Assembly (NCBI GenBank): GCA_900553395.1
Contig: USDJ01000006.1
Location: 1-64,000, forward strand
Direction: 5' to 3'
From: an uncultured Mycoplasmatota bacterium
GTDB taxonomy: Bacteria; Bacillota_I; Bacilli_A; RF39; UBA660
Length of the DNA: 64,000 nucleotides
Made by a program: the position numbers and the translations under genes. Within the stretch, counting starts at the first letter, position 1. Each line of letters opens with the position of its first letter. Of this stretch, positions 55,016-63,453 are shown one piece after another. A model generated the notes under the pieces. The model was not told the origin of the DNA. It searched no databases and saw only the letters and a program-made list of their open reading frames with translations.

Positions 55016-55483
55016 TTAGTTGGTTATATATTTGACATATTGTAGCTTTTTTTCTGGATCAGATCTATAAATATATTTTGATGGGTTTTTTAATCCTTCA
55101 GTATTTAAGTCTGGATCAAACATAACCAAAGCCTCTTTTTCCTTAGATGAAATAAATACATCATCTGCTATATCATATAATCCCAAAACTTTAATTATTT
55201 CTAATATTCCCTTTTCGTGATTATACTCATCATAATATATTAAAATTCTTCCGTCTTTATATGCTATTCTTAAATCACTTAGTTCTAATGGAAATCTTCC
55301 AAGCAAAAGTTTTTTATCTTTCAGATGTAAAACTACATCATAATATTCTTTATTTGATCCCCAAAATCTTTGAGTTGTAACAAAGGCATTTTCACCTATA
55401 TTATATATAAATGGAGCCTCGTAAATTACTAACGGGTTATATTCTCCAATATTTGCTTCATTACTATTTAACACATTCTTCAC
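55016..55483 (-). CDS. Protein of unknown function in the glycosyltransferase/sigG cluster
   Basis: A 155-aa soluble, beta-rich protein (FIYNIGENAFVTTQRFWGS, YYDVVLHLKDKKLLLGRFPL) with no signal peptide, helix or motif that I recognise. It overlaps the upstream glycosyltransferase gene, whose stop lies inside its first codons, so it is probably translated together with it. It ends at the shared terminator. Confidence 0.65.
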   Translation of the reverse strand: MKNVLNSNEANIGEYNPLVIYEAPFIYNIGENAFVTTQRFWGSNKEYYDVVLHLKDKKLLLGRFPLELSDLRIAYKDGRILIYYDEYNHEKGILEIIKVLGLYDIADDVFISSKEKEALVMFDPDLNTEGLKNPSKYIYRSDPEKKLQYVKYITN

Positions 55484-56480
55484 CTTTCAATACAGATTCA
55501 TATATGCTAATAAGTTTCTTGCCAACATCCTTTATATCTCTTTTTAATGCCACTTTATATCCTTCCTCTGTTAAATCTGGAAGTTTATGTTCAAGTATTT
55601 TTTTTATTTTATCTTCGAATTCATCTAAATCTTTTGCCTTATATACATTAACTCCATCTTCAAGCCAAATAGAAAATACTGGTATATCCCTTATTAAGGC
55701 TGGTATTTTTGCAGCACATGCTTCTATTATAGGTATGCCTTCTGTTTCTTCAAGCGTTGGAAACAAATATAAATCACATCCACTATAGGCACCTCTTAGT
55801 ACACTTGGCTCCACATATCCAGCAAAGACTAAGTTTGGCAATTTAGTCGTAACAGCTTTCCTTATTTTTAATGGACTTGCTGCAAGTGGTGAATAGCCAA
55901 ACCATATAAATTTATATTGTGGAAGCCTCTTAGCTAGCTCTACAAAATCTAAGATGCCTTTTCTTTCTATGTATAAGCCTACTCCCATAATAATTTTATC
56001 ACTTTTTTTATAGCCAAATTTTTCTCTAAATTCTTTCCCTAATTCATCATTATGTTCAAAGAACTTAACATTAATACCATTACTTATATCAGTAATAGGT
56101 TTTTTTATACCATAATTTTCTAGTAGTTTCTTTGAATATGGCGTAGGGGTTAATATATGGTCACCAAGTGAGTAGCATTTAATTAGCCATTTTTTAAAAA
56201 TAGGAGCCACTTGATTAGAAAGTACAAATGAATTTCTGAAATCTTCTTCCGTTGAATGAGCATGATACACTACTTTTTTTCCCATCTTTCTAGCCTTTTT
56301 AGCTAAATTATATGACTTTGGTCCATAAAAATTTATATGTACAATATCGTAATCATCATTAGGATCGGTAGTATACGGAATATTATTTTCCTTTAAAGCA
56401 TTCATTTGATGTTTAATCGCTTTACCCAAACCACTTTTACCAATCATTTTTTCATTTTCTGTATATAACAATACTTTCAC
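55464..56480 (-). CDS. GT4 glycosyltransferase, probable glycolipid-type (YpjH-like)
   Basis: A protein of 338 aa from GTG 56480, beginning VKVLLYTENEKMIGKSGLGKAI, with YDIVHINFYGPKSYNLA, KVVYHAHSTEEDF, ISNGIN, the IERKGILDFVELAKRLP segment and FPTLEETEGIPIIEA with the paired Glu residues of the donor site. This start pattern is common in Bacilli near lipid-glycosylation genes, so a glucosyl- or galactosyl-diacylglycerol role is possible, though not shown. GGTGA lies 5 nt before the GTG. The frame to 56525 would overlap ylmC and is rejected. Confidence 0.82.
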   Translation of the reverse strand: MKVLLYTENEKMIGKSGLGKAIKHQMNALKENNIPYTTDPNDDYDIVHINFYGPKSYNLAKKARKMGKKVVYHAHSTEEDFRNSFVLSNQVAPIFKKWLIKCYSLGDHILTPTPYSKKLLENYGIKKPITDISNGINVKFFEHNDELGKEFREKFGYKKSDKIIMGVGLYIERKGILDFVELAKRLPQYKFIWFGYSPLAASPLKIRKAVTTKLPNLVFAGYVEPSVLRGAYSGCDLYLFPTLEETEGIPIIEACAAKIPALIRDIPVFSIWLEDGVNVYKAKDLDEFEDKIKKILEHKLPDLTEEGYKVALKRDIKDVGKKLISIYESVLKGEECVK

Positions 56481-56514
56481 TTGAATCACCAACTTAATTA
56501 TAGCATAAAACATT

Positions 56515-56745
56515 TTAATACACAATATTTACAAGTATTACATCTTCACCTATTTTTTCTATTTGATCCCATTTTATATTAACCTCTTTTTTGTTAGTAA
56601 AAAATGATATGATAAATCTTCTTTTTTCTACTATCAGTCCTATAGCTTTACCTGATTCATCTATACTCATATCTATTATATTTCCTATGTTTTTACCATC
56701 CAAAAGATTTATTACTGTTTTATTTTGCAAATCAGAAAGCCTCAT
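56515..56745 (-). CDS. ylmC: YlmC/YmxH-family sporulation-associated PRC-barrel protein
   Basis: A 76-aa protein of the PRC-barrel fold starting MRLSDLQNKTVINLLDGKNI and containing GNIIDMSIDESGKAIGLIVE and WDQIEKIGEDVILVN, the YlmC/YmxH pattern. In Bacillus the gene lies shortly after sigG, and here too it follows sigG with one gene between, which supports the name. The exact function is unknown. Confidence 0.88.
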   Translation of the reverse strand: MRLSDLQNKTVINLLDGKNIGNIIDMSIDESGKAIGLIVEKRRFIISFFTNKKEVNIKWDQIEKIGEDVILVNIVY

Positions 56746-56773
56746 GATATCACCAATATATTATATGATTAAA

Positions 56774-57241
56774 CTAGTCAGATGTCCCTAGTTTCAATAT
56801 TTTTTTTAAATATAACATTTTATTTATAACGAGTTCTTCATTTTGCCTTATCTTAAGTCCTTGCTTTTGAAGTGAAAAAGAAAAATGTGTATCTTTAATT
56901 ATTTCACCATCAACATTACACAAGTCAATAGCATTATAATCTTCACCTTGTAAACTTTTATAAAAATCATTACCACTGCCAACAGGCACCACTGATAGCA
57001 TTGCATCGCTCTTAGCTATTCCATTTACAATTTCAGTTAATGTGACATCACCACCTACACTATAAATTATAGTATTTTTATCTCGATGTAACGAAGCAAA
57101 TCTAGTTGCATCTCCACTTTTTAATGTATAATAAATTTTATAGTCTAAGCGTAATTCTCTACAATACTCCTCTATTGCTTTTCCAGCAGATAAACCTTTA
57201 CCACAGCCTGAAATAGGATTAACTATAAAAACATATTTCAT
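56774..57241 (-). pseudogene. Shortened diacylglycerol/lipid kinase-like gene, possibly degraded
   Basis: A 155-aa frame from ATG 57241. It matches the N-terminal catalytic domain of DAGK/YegS-type lipid kinases (YVFIVNPISGCGKGLSA, IIYSVGGDVTLTEIVNGIA, VVPVGSGNDFYKSL), but the family is about 290-310 aa and the C-terminal beta domain is missing here. The usual GGDGT reads GGDVT, losing a Gly that contacts the nucleotide phosphates, and the following NE becomes TE. The last 45 residues do not look like the family. It could be a decaying gene or a short regulatory form. It is squeezed between sigG (overlapping frames) and ylmC (28 bp). Confidence 0.65.
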
Positions 57242-57278
57242 ATAATCATCAAGGTAATTACAACATATAAGTTTAATT

Positions 57279-58055
57279 TTAAACAATATTATTTTTTATA
57301 TTACTCAAGGCACTTTTTTCTAGTCTTGAAATTTGTGCTTGAGATATTCCAAGTTCCTCAGATAGTTCCATTTGTGTTTTACCAGTTAAATATCTCTCTA
57401 TTATGATAAATTTTTCTTTATCTTTCAATTTTTTTATTGCTTCCTTTAAAGCAATTCTATCATCTATTTGCTTCATTTTACTAGCCTTATCTTCTATTTG
57501 ATCTGATAAATATATAGTATCTCCACCATCATTATAAATAGGCTCAGATATACTTATAGTCTCTTTCATACTATCTAGTGCATTGCTAACATCAAATTCT
57601 GACATATTCATTTTACTCGCAATCTCTCTAACACTCGGCTCACGGCTTAATTCATTAGTTAATTCTTCCTTTACTATTAACGCATGGTATGCTATATCTT
57701 TTATACTACGAGCTATGCGTATGCTTGAATTATCTCTCAAATATCTTTTTACCTCGCCTAATATCATAGGTACAGCATACGTTGAAAATTTCACATCAAA
57801 ACTAAGATCAAAATTATCTATAGCCTTAATTAATCCTATGCAACCAACTTGAAACAAATCATCCATATTGTCAGTGCGATTATTATATTTTCTAAGTATA
57901 CTTAAAACCAACTTTAGATTACCATTAACCAAGTCTTCTTTAGCAAATATGTCTCCTTCCTTATACTTTCTAAATAAGTTAGTCATTTCCTCATTCGTTA
58001 AAACTTTTAAATTCGCAGTATTCACGCCACATATTTCAACTTTATGACGTGCCAT
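57279..58055 (-). CDS. sigG: Forespore RNA polymerase sigma factor G
   Basis: A protein of 258 aa from ATG 58055. It starts MARHKVEICGVNTANLKVLT, the SigG hallmark, and has region 2 (NLKLVLSILRKYNN, DDLFQVGCIGLIKAIDNFDL, VKFSTYAVPMILGEVKRYLR), region 3 and region 4 (KTQMELSEELGISQAQISRLE). SigG directs late forespore genes such as spoVA. AAGGAG lies before the ATG but is buried in a long hairpin (next entry). In Bacillus sigG follows spoIIGA-sigE after ftsZ; here the two upstream genes are replaced by fhs and a helical-repeat gene. Confidence 0.96.
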   Translation of the reverse strand: MARHKVEICGVNTANLKVLTNEEMTNLFRKYKEGDIFAKEDLVNGNLKLVLSILRKYNNRTDNMDDLFQVGCIGLIKAIDNFDLSFDVKFSTYAVPMILGEVKRYLRDNSSIRIARSIKDIAYHALIVKEELTNELSREPSVREIASKMNMSEFDVSNALDSMKETISISEPIYNDGGDTIYLSDQIEDKASKMKQIDDRIALKEAIKKLKDKEKFIIIERYLTGKTQMELSEELGISQAQISRLEKSALSNIKNNIV

Positions 58056-58097
58056 AATATCTCCTTTCAAAAATATTTTGAACAATAAGGAGATATT
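58056..58097 (-). promoter_or_regulatory. Hairpin sequestering the sigG ribosome binding site
   Basis: In the RNA, AAUAUCUCCUU (58097-58087) pairs perfectly over 11 bp with AAGGAGAUAUU (58066-58056). An inner stem, UUCAAAA with UUUUGAA, caps it. The AAGGAG Shine-Dalgarno is inside the 3' arm and the ATG follows the stem directly, so translation should be damped until the stem opens. A leader hairpin that lowers sigG translation is also known in B. subtilis. Confidence 0.8.
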
Positions 58098-58157
58098 TTA
58101 AACAATTTAAATAAAAATAATATATCTACATTATGTAATTTGTTTTTTAAATCAAAA

Positions 58158-58193
58158 AAGACTTATCTTTAGTTAATACTAAAAACAAGTCTT
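58158..58193 (-). terminator. Terminator of fhs
   Basis: AAGACTT (58158-58164) and AAGTCTT (58187-58193) close a longer stem with inner TTTAGT/ACTAAA. A T run follows on the minus strand. Confidence 0.8.
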
Positions 58194-58205
58194 ATTATAT
58201 AGAAT

Positions 58206-59816
58206 TTAAAATAATCCTTCTATATTATTATTTTTATCAATTTTCATGTTTAAATATGCAGCATTTTTTCCTAGACCTGGCATAGTCATAATATTACCCA
58301 TCATAACTACTATAAATCCAGCTCCACTCGAAATCTTTATGTCAGTTACCGTCATATCAAAATTTTCTGGAGCTCCTAATAGTTTAGGATTATCTGAAAA
58401 TGAATATTGAGTTTTAGCAATGCATATAGGATATTTATCTAAGTTATTTTTCTCTATTAAAGCTATCTTTTCCTTAATATCATCATTTATAATAACATTA
58501 CGTGCTCTATAGATTTCTTTTGAAACTTTATTTATTTTATCTATTATACTATCACTATAATTATATAAAGGTTTATAATCTATATCATTATCGCAGATTT
58601 TAACAATTTCTTTTGCTAATTCTTTAGCACCTTTACTTCCATCTTTATATGATGTAGAAACTATTGCTTTATATCCTAAATCTTCAACATGATTTATTAT
58701 ATATGATATGTCTTGTTGAGTATCTGAATCAAACTTGTTTATACATATCACAATATTTTTTGTATATTTACTAATATTTTCTATATGTCTATCTAAGTTT
58801 GAAATTCCAGAACTAAGAGAACCATCACCATTATATTTTAATGCTCTAACAGTGGCATTAATAACAACGCAATTTGGTTTAATATTAGCTTCTTGACATT
58901 TTATGTCTAAAAATTTTTCAGCACCTAAATCTGCACCAAATCCTGCTTCAGTAACAACATAATCGCATAAACTAAGACCAAGCTTGGTTGCAATTATTGA
59001 ATTGCATCCGTGTGCTATATTAGCAAATGGACCACCGTGTATTAATGCAGGATTATTTTCTAAAGTTTGAACTAGATTAGGTTTCATAGCATCTTTTAAT
59101 AGGATTGCTATTGCTTGAACACAATTAAGTTCTCTAGCAAATATCATTTTATTGTCTTTAGTGTATCCGATTAAAATATTACCTATTCTATTTTTTAAAT
59201 CCTCTATATCACTAGCAAGACATAATATCGCCATGATTTCGCTTGCTACTGTAATATTATAATGATCAACTCTTTCTAAACCTTTGTTATCGTATTTGAT
59301 AACAACATTTCTAAGAGCTCTATCATTTAAATCAATACATCTATTAAATACAACTTTGTCAATTCCAAGTAAGTTACCTTGATATATGTGATTATCTATA
59401 ATAGCACATAATAAATTGTTTGCAAGTTCTATTGCGTGGATATCTCCAGTAAAATGTAAGTTAATATCTTCCATTGGGACAACTTGTGAATATCCTCCAC
59501 CAGTGGCGCCTCCTTTTATTCCAAAGACCGGTCCTAGTGATGGTTCACGCAATACTACTATACTATTTTTACCTATTGCTCTTAGAGCGTCATTTATACC
59601 AATACTCATAGTTGTTTTACCTTCACCATATGGAGTAGGATTAATAGAAGTAACTAATATAAGCTTGCTACCAGCTTTTTGATTTAAATTTTTAATATTT
59701 ATCTTAGCCTTATATTTTCCGTAGCACTCCAAGTCTTCACTATCAATATTTAATTTATTTGCTACTTCTTCTATATCTAATAATCTGCACTCTTTACTAA
59801 TTTCAATATCAGTCAT
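58206..59816 (-). CDS. fhs: Formate-tetrahydrofolate ligase
   Basis: A 536-aa protein from ATG 59816, close to the family length of about 555. It makes 10-formyl-tetrahydrofolate from formate, ATP and tetrahydrofolate for purine and one-carbon metabolism. The ATP-binding loop TPYGEGKTTMSIG (about 60-72), EPSLGPVFGIKGGATGGGY, NLHFTGDIHAI and HGGPFANIAHGCNS are all present. GGGTGATAAT precedes the start; the longer frame to 59921 has no ribosome site. It lies between ftsZ and sigG, an unusual place for this gene. No ZTP riboswitch is visible upstream. Confidence 0.96.
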   Translation of the reverse strand: MTDIEISKECRLLDIEEVANKLNIDSEDLECYGKYKAKINIKNLNQKAGSKLILVTSINPTPYGEGKTTMSIGINDALRAIGKNSIVVLREPSLGPVFGIKGGATGGGYSQVVPMEDINLHFTGDIHAIELANNLLCAIIDNHIYQGNLLGIDKVVFNRCIDLNDRALRNVVIKYDNKGLERVDHYNITVASEIMAILCLASDIEDLKNRIGNILIGYTKDNKMIFARELNCVQAIAILLKDAMKPNLVQTLENNPALIHGGPFANIAHGCNSIIATKLGLSLCDYVVTEAGFGADLGAEKFLDIKCQEANIKPNCVVINATVRALKYNGDGSLSSGISNLDRHIENISKYTKNIVICINKFDSDTQQDISYIINHVEDLGYKAIVSTSYKDGSKGAKELAKEIVKICDNDIDYKPLYNYSDSIIDKINKVSKEIYRARNVIINDDIKEKIALIEKNNLDKYPICIAKTQYSFSDNPKLLGAPENFDMTVTDIKISSGAGFIVVMMGNIMTMPGLGKNAAYLNMKIDKNNNIEGLF

Positions 59817-59832
59817 ATTATCACCCTTAATA

Positions 59833-59861
59833 ACTATATCATAAACTAAAATTTTAGTAAA
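59833..59861 (-). promoter_or_regulatory. Promoter of fhs with palindromic spacer element
   Basis: TTTACT (59856-59861) and TATAGT (59833-59838) with a 17-nt spacer. The 14-nt palindrome ACTAAAATTTTAGT (59845-59858) overlaps the minus-35 and spacer and could be an operator. Confidence 0.5.
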
Positions 59862-59909
59862 CAATTTAATTATATATACACATCTGCAAATTCTATTTTT
59901 ATAGCTACT

Positions 59910-59935
59910 AAAAGACACCATGAAAGGTGTCTTTT
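59910..59935. terminator. Terminator of the helical-repeat protein gene
   Basis: AAAAGACACC (59910-59919) and GGTGTCTTTT (59926-59935) form a perfect 10-bp stem with a 6-nt loop. Confidence 0.9.
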
Positions 59936-59950
59936 ACAATCTAACAATTA

Positions 59951-60910
59951 TCACTTTCTATATTTTATTGCTTTAAAAAGTTTAATGGGGTTTACTGCAC
60001 CTTGATCTGAACTTTCAAGTTCCGTTATCAATTTACTAATCATGTTATTACCATCATCTTTATTTATCAATTCACGGCATTTAGCCTGTGCAGCATCAGT
60101 AGTTGTGCAACTACATATTTCTTGTATACTTGGTAAAATAAATTCTGGATCTTGAGAAGAAATATTAATCAAAAAATCATAAGCATATTCGGCTATCTGC
60201 CATTTCTTCGAATGAGAAATGATTTTTGCGCATTCTAATGATATTCCCAAACTGACAAGAGCTTTATTACATAATACCTTACTAGTAAAACTAGAAATTT
60301 TAATATCTTCAATAGCAAAAATCAATTTTAAAAGTTCAAATAATTCGTAATTACCAGAATATGGAAAATTACTTAAAATATAATTAGTAATTGGTAACAT
60401 ATTATAACTTCTCGAACTAACAAATTCTAATACTTTAAAAGTGATTCCTTCGTTAAGTAAATACTCATGGCTTAAAAGGATATATAACTCTAGAGCAGTT
60501 TTTTCAGTTCCACAAAAATTCATAAACTCTATCGCCTTCTTTGCTATACCAGCTTTCAAAATTTTACTATTTGTTAAAATTTGATACGAATATTTCGCAA
60601 TAAAATTGTGCTTAGAACTGTTTATTAACTCTGCCATTTCTATTGAACTGCCATTCATTATAGCTTGCTTATTTGTAAGCATTAAATAAGTTTCCTTAAA
60701 TCTCATTTTTTTTAAAACTCCTAATGCTTCTATTGCCTTGGTATCGTCAGAATAACAATCAATAATTATCATTGACATTTCAAAGGTTCCAGATGTTACT
60801 AGACTTTCTAATAATGCATCACTTCTTTTTAATACTCTTTCCATAGTATTCATATCAATATTAAATTTTTTAAAACAACCTAGTAATATAATAGCCGTTT
60901 CTCTTTTCAT
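59951..60910 (-). CDS. Helical-repeat protein of unknown function
   Basis: A protein of 319 aa, almost entirely helical, with repeated units of about 35-40 residues (for example MERVLKRSDALLESLVTSG, KYSYQILTNSKILKAGIAKK, IAEYAYDFLINISSQDP) that suggest a HEAT/ARM-like solenoid. It has no membrane helix or signal. It sits between ftsZ and fhs, at the place where spoIIGA-sigE lie in Bacillus. A role as a scaffold in division or sporulation is only a guess from position. Confidence 0.65.
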   Translation of the reverse strand: MKRETAIILLGCFKKFNIDMNTMERVLKRSDALLESLVTSGTFEMSMIIIDCYSDDTKAIEALGVLKKMRFKETYLMLTNKQAIMNGSSIEMAELINSSKHNFIAKYSYQILTNSKILKAGIAKKAIEFMNFCGTEKTALELYILLSHEYLLNEGITFKVLEFVSSRSYNMLPITNYILSNFPYSGNYELFELLKLIFAIEDIKISSFTSKVLCNKALVSLGISLECAKIISHSKKWQIAEYAYDFLINISSQDPEFILPSIQEICSCTTTDAAQAKCRELINKDDGNNMISKLITELESSDQGAVNPIKLFKAIKYRK

Positions 60911-60994
60911 AAATACGCCTCACTGACACGATATGTTATCAGAATTCAAGAAAAAAGTCAAATAAAATGGATATAGTTAATATATTCTTTGAAA

Positions 60995-61018
60995 AAAAAT
61001 TGACCAAAGTCAATTTTT
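60995..61018 (-). terminator. Terminator of ftsA-ftsZ
   Basis: AAAAATTGAC (60995-61004) and GTCAATTTTT (61009-61018) form the stem. On the minus strand eight T follow. The ftsZ stop codon is inside the 5' arm of the RNA stem. Confidence 0.85.
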
Positions 61019-62081
61019 AGAAGCTTCCTCTTCTTCTTAAGAAAGAAGGAATTATATCATCATTATCATCATCTGAATCGCTATTGCTAAATGATGGTGT
61101 TGCTTGAGTATTATTTAATACTTTTTCTTCTTTATCATCATCAAATCCCGTAGCTATTACAGTTACAATTATTTCATCATTTAGATTTTCATTAATAACT
61201 GCTCCAAATATAGTATTCATATCAGTTTTAGCACTTTCTCTAATAACCTCAGCAGCTTCTTCTACTTCAAATAAAGTTAAATTGTTTCCACCAGTGACAT
61301 TAATTATAGCATCTGTAGCTCCATCTATACTAGTTTCAAGAAGCGGACTTGATATTGCTTGCTTAGCAGCTTCAGTAGCCCTATTTTCTCCAACTCCTAT
61401 ACCTATACCTATAAGAGCTTTACCACGTTTTTCCATAACTGTTTTAACATCTGCAAAGTCAAGATTTATTAATCCAGCTACTGCAATTAAATCAGATATA
61501 GATTGTACACCACGTCTTAAAACGTTATCTACTTCTTTAAATGACTCCAAAAGTGGAGTTGACTTATCTATTATTTCTCTTAACTTATCATTTGGAATAA
61601 CAATTAATGTATCTACATTCTTTTTTAATTCTTCAAGACCAATTATTGCCTGATCCATTCTTTTTTTACCTTCGAATGAAAATGGCTTTGTAACTATTCC
61701 AACTGTAAGTGCTCCAAGCTCTTGTGCAATATTAGCTATAACAGGAGCTGCACCAGTACCAGTTCCTCCGCCCATTCCACAAGTAACAAATACCATATCT
61801 GCTCCAGATAAAGCCTCTTCTAATTCTTTTTTGCTTTCAAGAGCTGCTTCTCTACCTACTTCAGGTTTTGCACCAGCACCTCTTCCACCAGTTAAATTCT
61901 CTCCTATTTGAATCTTAGTTGGTGCTTTAGAACAATTTAATACTTGTAAATCTGTGTTAGCTACTATAAACTCAACGCCTTTAACTCCCGATTCTATCAT
62001 TCTATTAACGGCATTGTTTCCACCACCACCAACACCAATAACTTTTATCTTAGCAACTTGGTCCATTTCTAATCCAAACAT
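61017..62081 (-). CDS. ftsZ: Cell division GTPase FtsZ
   Basis: A 354-aa tubulin homologue that forms the division ring. The GTP-binding segments are VGGGGNNAVNRMIE, the tubulin signature GGGTGTGAAPV (about 104-114) and NLDFADV with the catalytic T7-loop region. After an acidic, Asp-rich linker (SDSDDDNDDI) it ends IPSFLRRRGSF, the conserved tail that binds FtsA and SepF. AGGAGG precedes the ATG. It lies 11 bp downstream of ftsA in a two-gene operon. Confidence 0.97.
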   Translation of the reverse strand: MFGLEMDQVAKIKVIGVGGGGNNAVNRMIESGVKGVEFIVANTDLQVLNCSKAPTKIQIGENLTGGRGAGAKPEVGREAALESKKELEEALSGADMVFVTCGMGGGTGTGAAPVIANIAQELGALTVGIVTKPFSFEGKKRMDQAIIGLEELKKNVDTLIVIPNDKLREIIDKSTPLLESFKEVDNVLRRGVQSISDLIAVAGLINLDFADVKTVMEKRGKALIGIGIGVGENRATEAAKQAISSPLLETSIDGATDAIINVTGGNNLTLFEVEEAAEVIRESAKTDMNTIFGAVINENLNDEIIVTVIATGFDDDKEEKVLNNTQATPSFSNSDSDDDNDDIIPSFLRRRGSF

Positions 62082-62092
62082 AATTTCCTCCT

Positions 62093-63340
62093 CTATTCGC
62101 TAAAGAAAAATCCAAAAATTTTTCCAAGCATTGAATCTGATGCATTTAATTTTTTATTAGCAACAGAAGACATTTGATATGCTTCATTATCACTAACCAT
62201 ACTATAATCTAAATCTTTTAGTTTTAACTTCCCTATAAAGTATATTAAATTACCTATACAAGATGAATAAATATTATCCCTTATTCCAAGCATTTTTACA
62301 TTACCTATATTAGCATTTTCTCCAAATACGTCGTTAACGACATATTCAAATCCCGGCATATTGCTCGTACCACCTGTAATTATAATATAATCTATTTTTT
62401 TACTTGTCAATAGATTTATTTCTTTTTTAGCCTCAGTGAGTATTTCCTCTAATTTTTTTTGAACTACTTCAGAAATCTCAAACTGATTAATCTTAAAATG
62501 ATCTTCATATGCACTTTTTACTTCTACAATATCATTTGTACTAGCATTCTTTTTGTGAGCTAAAGCAAATTTTAATTTTAGTCTTAAAGATGTCGGTAAA
62601 TCGACTTTATATGTATATGATATATCACTATCTACATTTCTTCCACCCAGGTTTATTATACTGCTTTTAACTAAAATACTCTTATTATATAAAGATACAT
62701 TCGTTATATCACTACCTATATTAATTATTGCCCCTGTCTTATCTTCAAAATTTCTATTATTGAATGAATACAAATCTCCTATATTGTTTAAAGATATATC
62801 CACAACTTCTAGTCCAATGCTTTCAAGTAATCCTATTACAGAATAAACATTTTTCTTAGGTGTTGTAACAAGTACAGCACGGCAACCTAAAATATTGGCT
62901 TTCATACCTTTTGGATTTTTAATATAAGCATTATTATCAAGGGAATAATCTATAGGTAATATTGTTACCATTTCCCTTAATGTATATGGATTTGACTTTA
63001 AGGCTGACTCTAGCGATTTAATAATATCCATACTTCTTACTACTTTATCTTGGCCTTGAACTTTAACACTACCATTTATTACAGAATACTCAGCATTGAA
63101 AGAAGGGACAGAAGTAATAACCTTTCTAATCCTTATATCAAGAGTATCTTCTACTTCTTTTAATGCTTTTTTTATAGATTCAGTAGCTAATTCAACATCA
63201 GTAATTAAACCTTTTTTTATTCCTTTAGATTTATGAGATGATGAAGCTAGCAAATTTAATTTATTTTGATATAATTCACAAACTACTATCTTTATAGAAT
63301 CAGAACCAATATCAAGACTAGTATAAATGTGCTTCATCAT
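62093..63340 (-). CDS. ftsA: Cell division protein FtsA
   Basis: A 415-aa actin-fold protein that links FtsZ to the membrane. The sequence starts HIYTSLDIGSDSIKIVVCEL (phosphate 1 loop) and contains the 1C domain, GAIINIGSDITNVSLY (phosphate 2), IIITGGTSNMPGF (adenosine motif) and a C-terminal amphipathic helix LGKIFGFFFS for membrane binding. AGGAG lies 5 nt before the first of two adjacent ATG codons. Confidence 0.95.
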   Translation of the reverse strand: MMKHIYTSLDIGSDSIKIVVCELYQNKLNLLASSSHKSKGIKKGLITDVELATESIKKALKEVEDTLDIRIRKVITSVPSFNAEYSVINGSVKVQGQDKVVRSMDIIKSLESALKSNPYTLREMVTILPIDYSLDNNAYIKNPKGMKANILGCRAVLVTTPKKNVYSVIGLLESIGLEVVDISLNNIGDLYSFNNRNFEDKTGAIINIGSDITNVSLYNKSILVKSSIINLGGRNVDSDISYTYKVDLPTSLRLKLKFALAHKKNASTNDIVEVKSAYEDHFKINQFEISEVVQKKLEEILTEAKKEINLLTSKKIDYIIITGGTSNMPGFEYVVNDVFGENANIGNVKMLGIRDNIYSSCIGNLIYFIGKLKLKDLDYSMVSDNEAYQMSSVANKKLNASDSMLGKIFGFFFSE

Positions 63341-63364
63341 ATCATCTCCTACAATCTATATCCT

Positions 63365-63393
63365 ATTATACTATAAAATAAAAAAAAAGTAAA
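63365..63393 (-). promoter_or_regulatory. Probable promoter of ftsA-ftsZ
   Basis: TTTACT (63388-63393) and TATAAT (63365-63370) with a 17-nt spacer. The minus-35 overlaps the terminator stem of the upstream RNase J gene. Confidence 0.55.
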
Positions 63394-63404
63394 AACTTTT
63401 TTAC
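63379..63404 (-). terminator. Terminator of the RNase J gene
   Basis: GTAAAAA (63389-63395) and TTTTTAC (63398-63404) form a short stem. Nine or more T follow on the minus strand. Confidence 0.7.
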
Positions 63405-63453
63405 CTTTTCTCAAATTTAATGATAAATTATCACTATTAGTCCAATAAACAGA

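Noticed and set aside
57241..57286. N-terminal extension of the lipid kinase frame into sigG
   Set aside because: It would overlap the end of sigG, and the catalytic domain begins at the ATG at 57241 (MKYVFIVNPISG).
59817..59909. ZTP (pfl) riboswitch upstream of fhs
   Set aside because: The conserved G-rich and CCGCC-type segments are absent; only an AT-rich promoter region is present.
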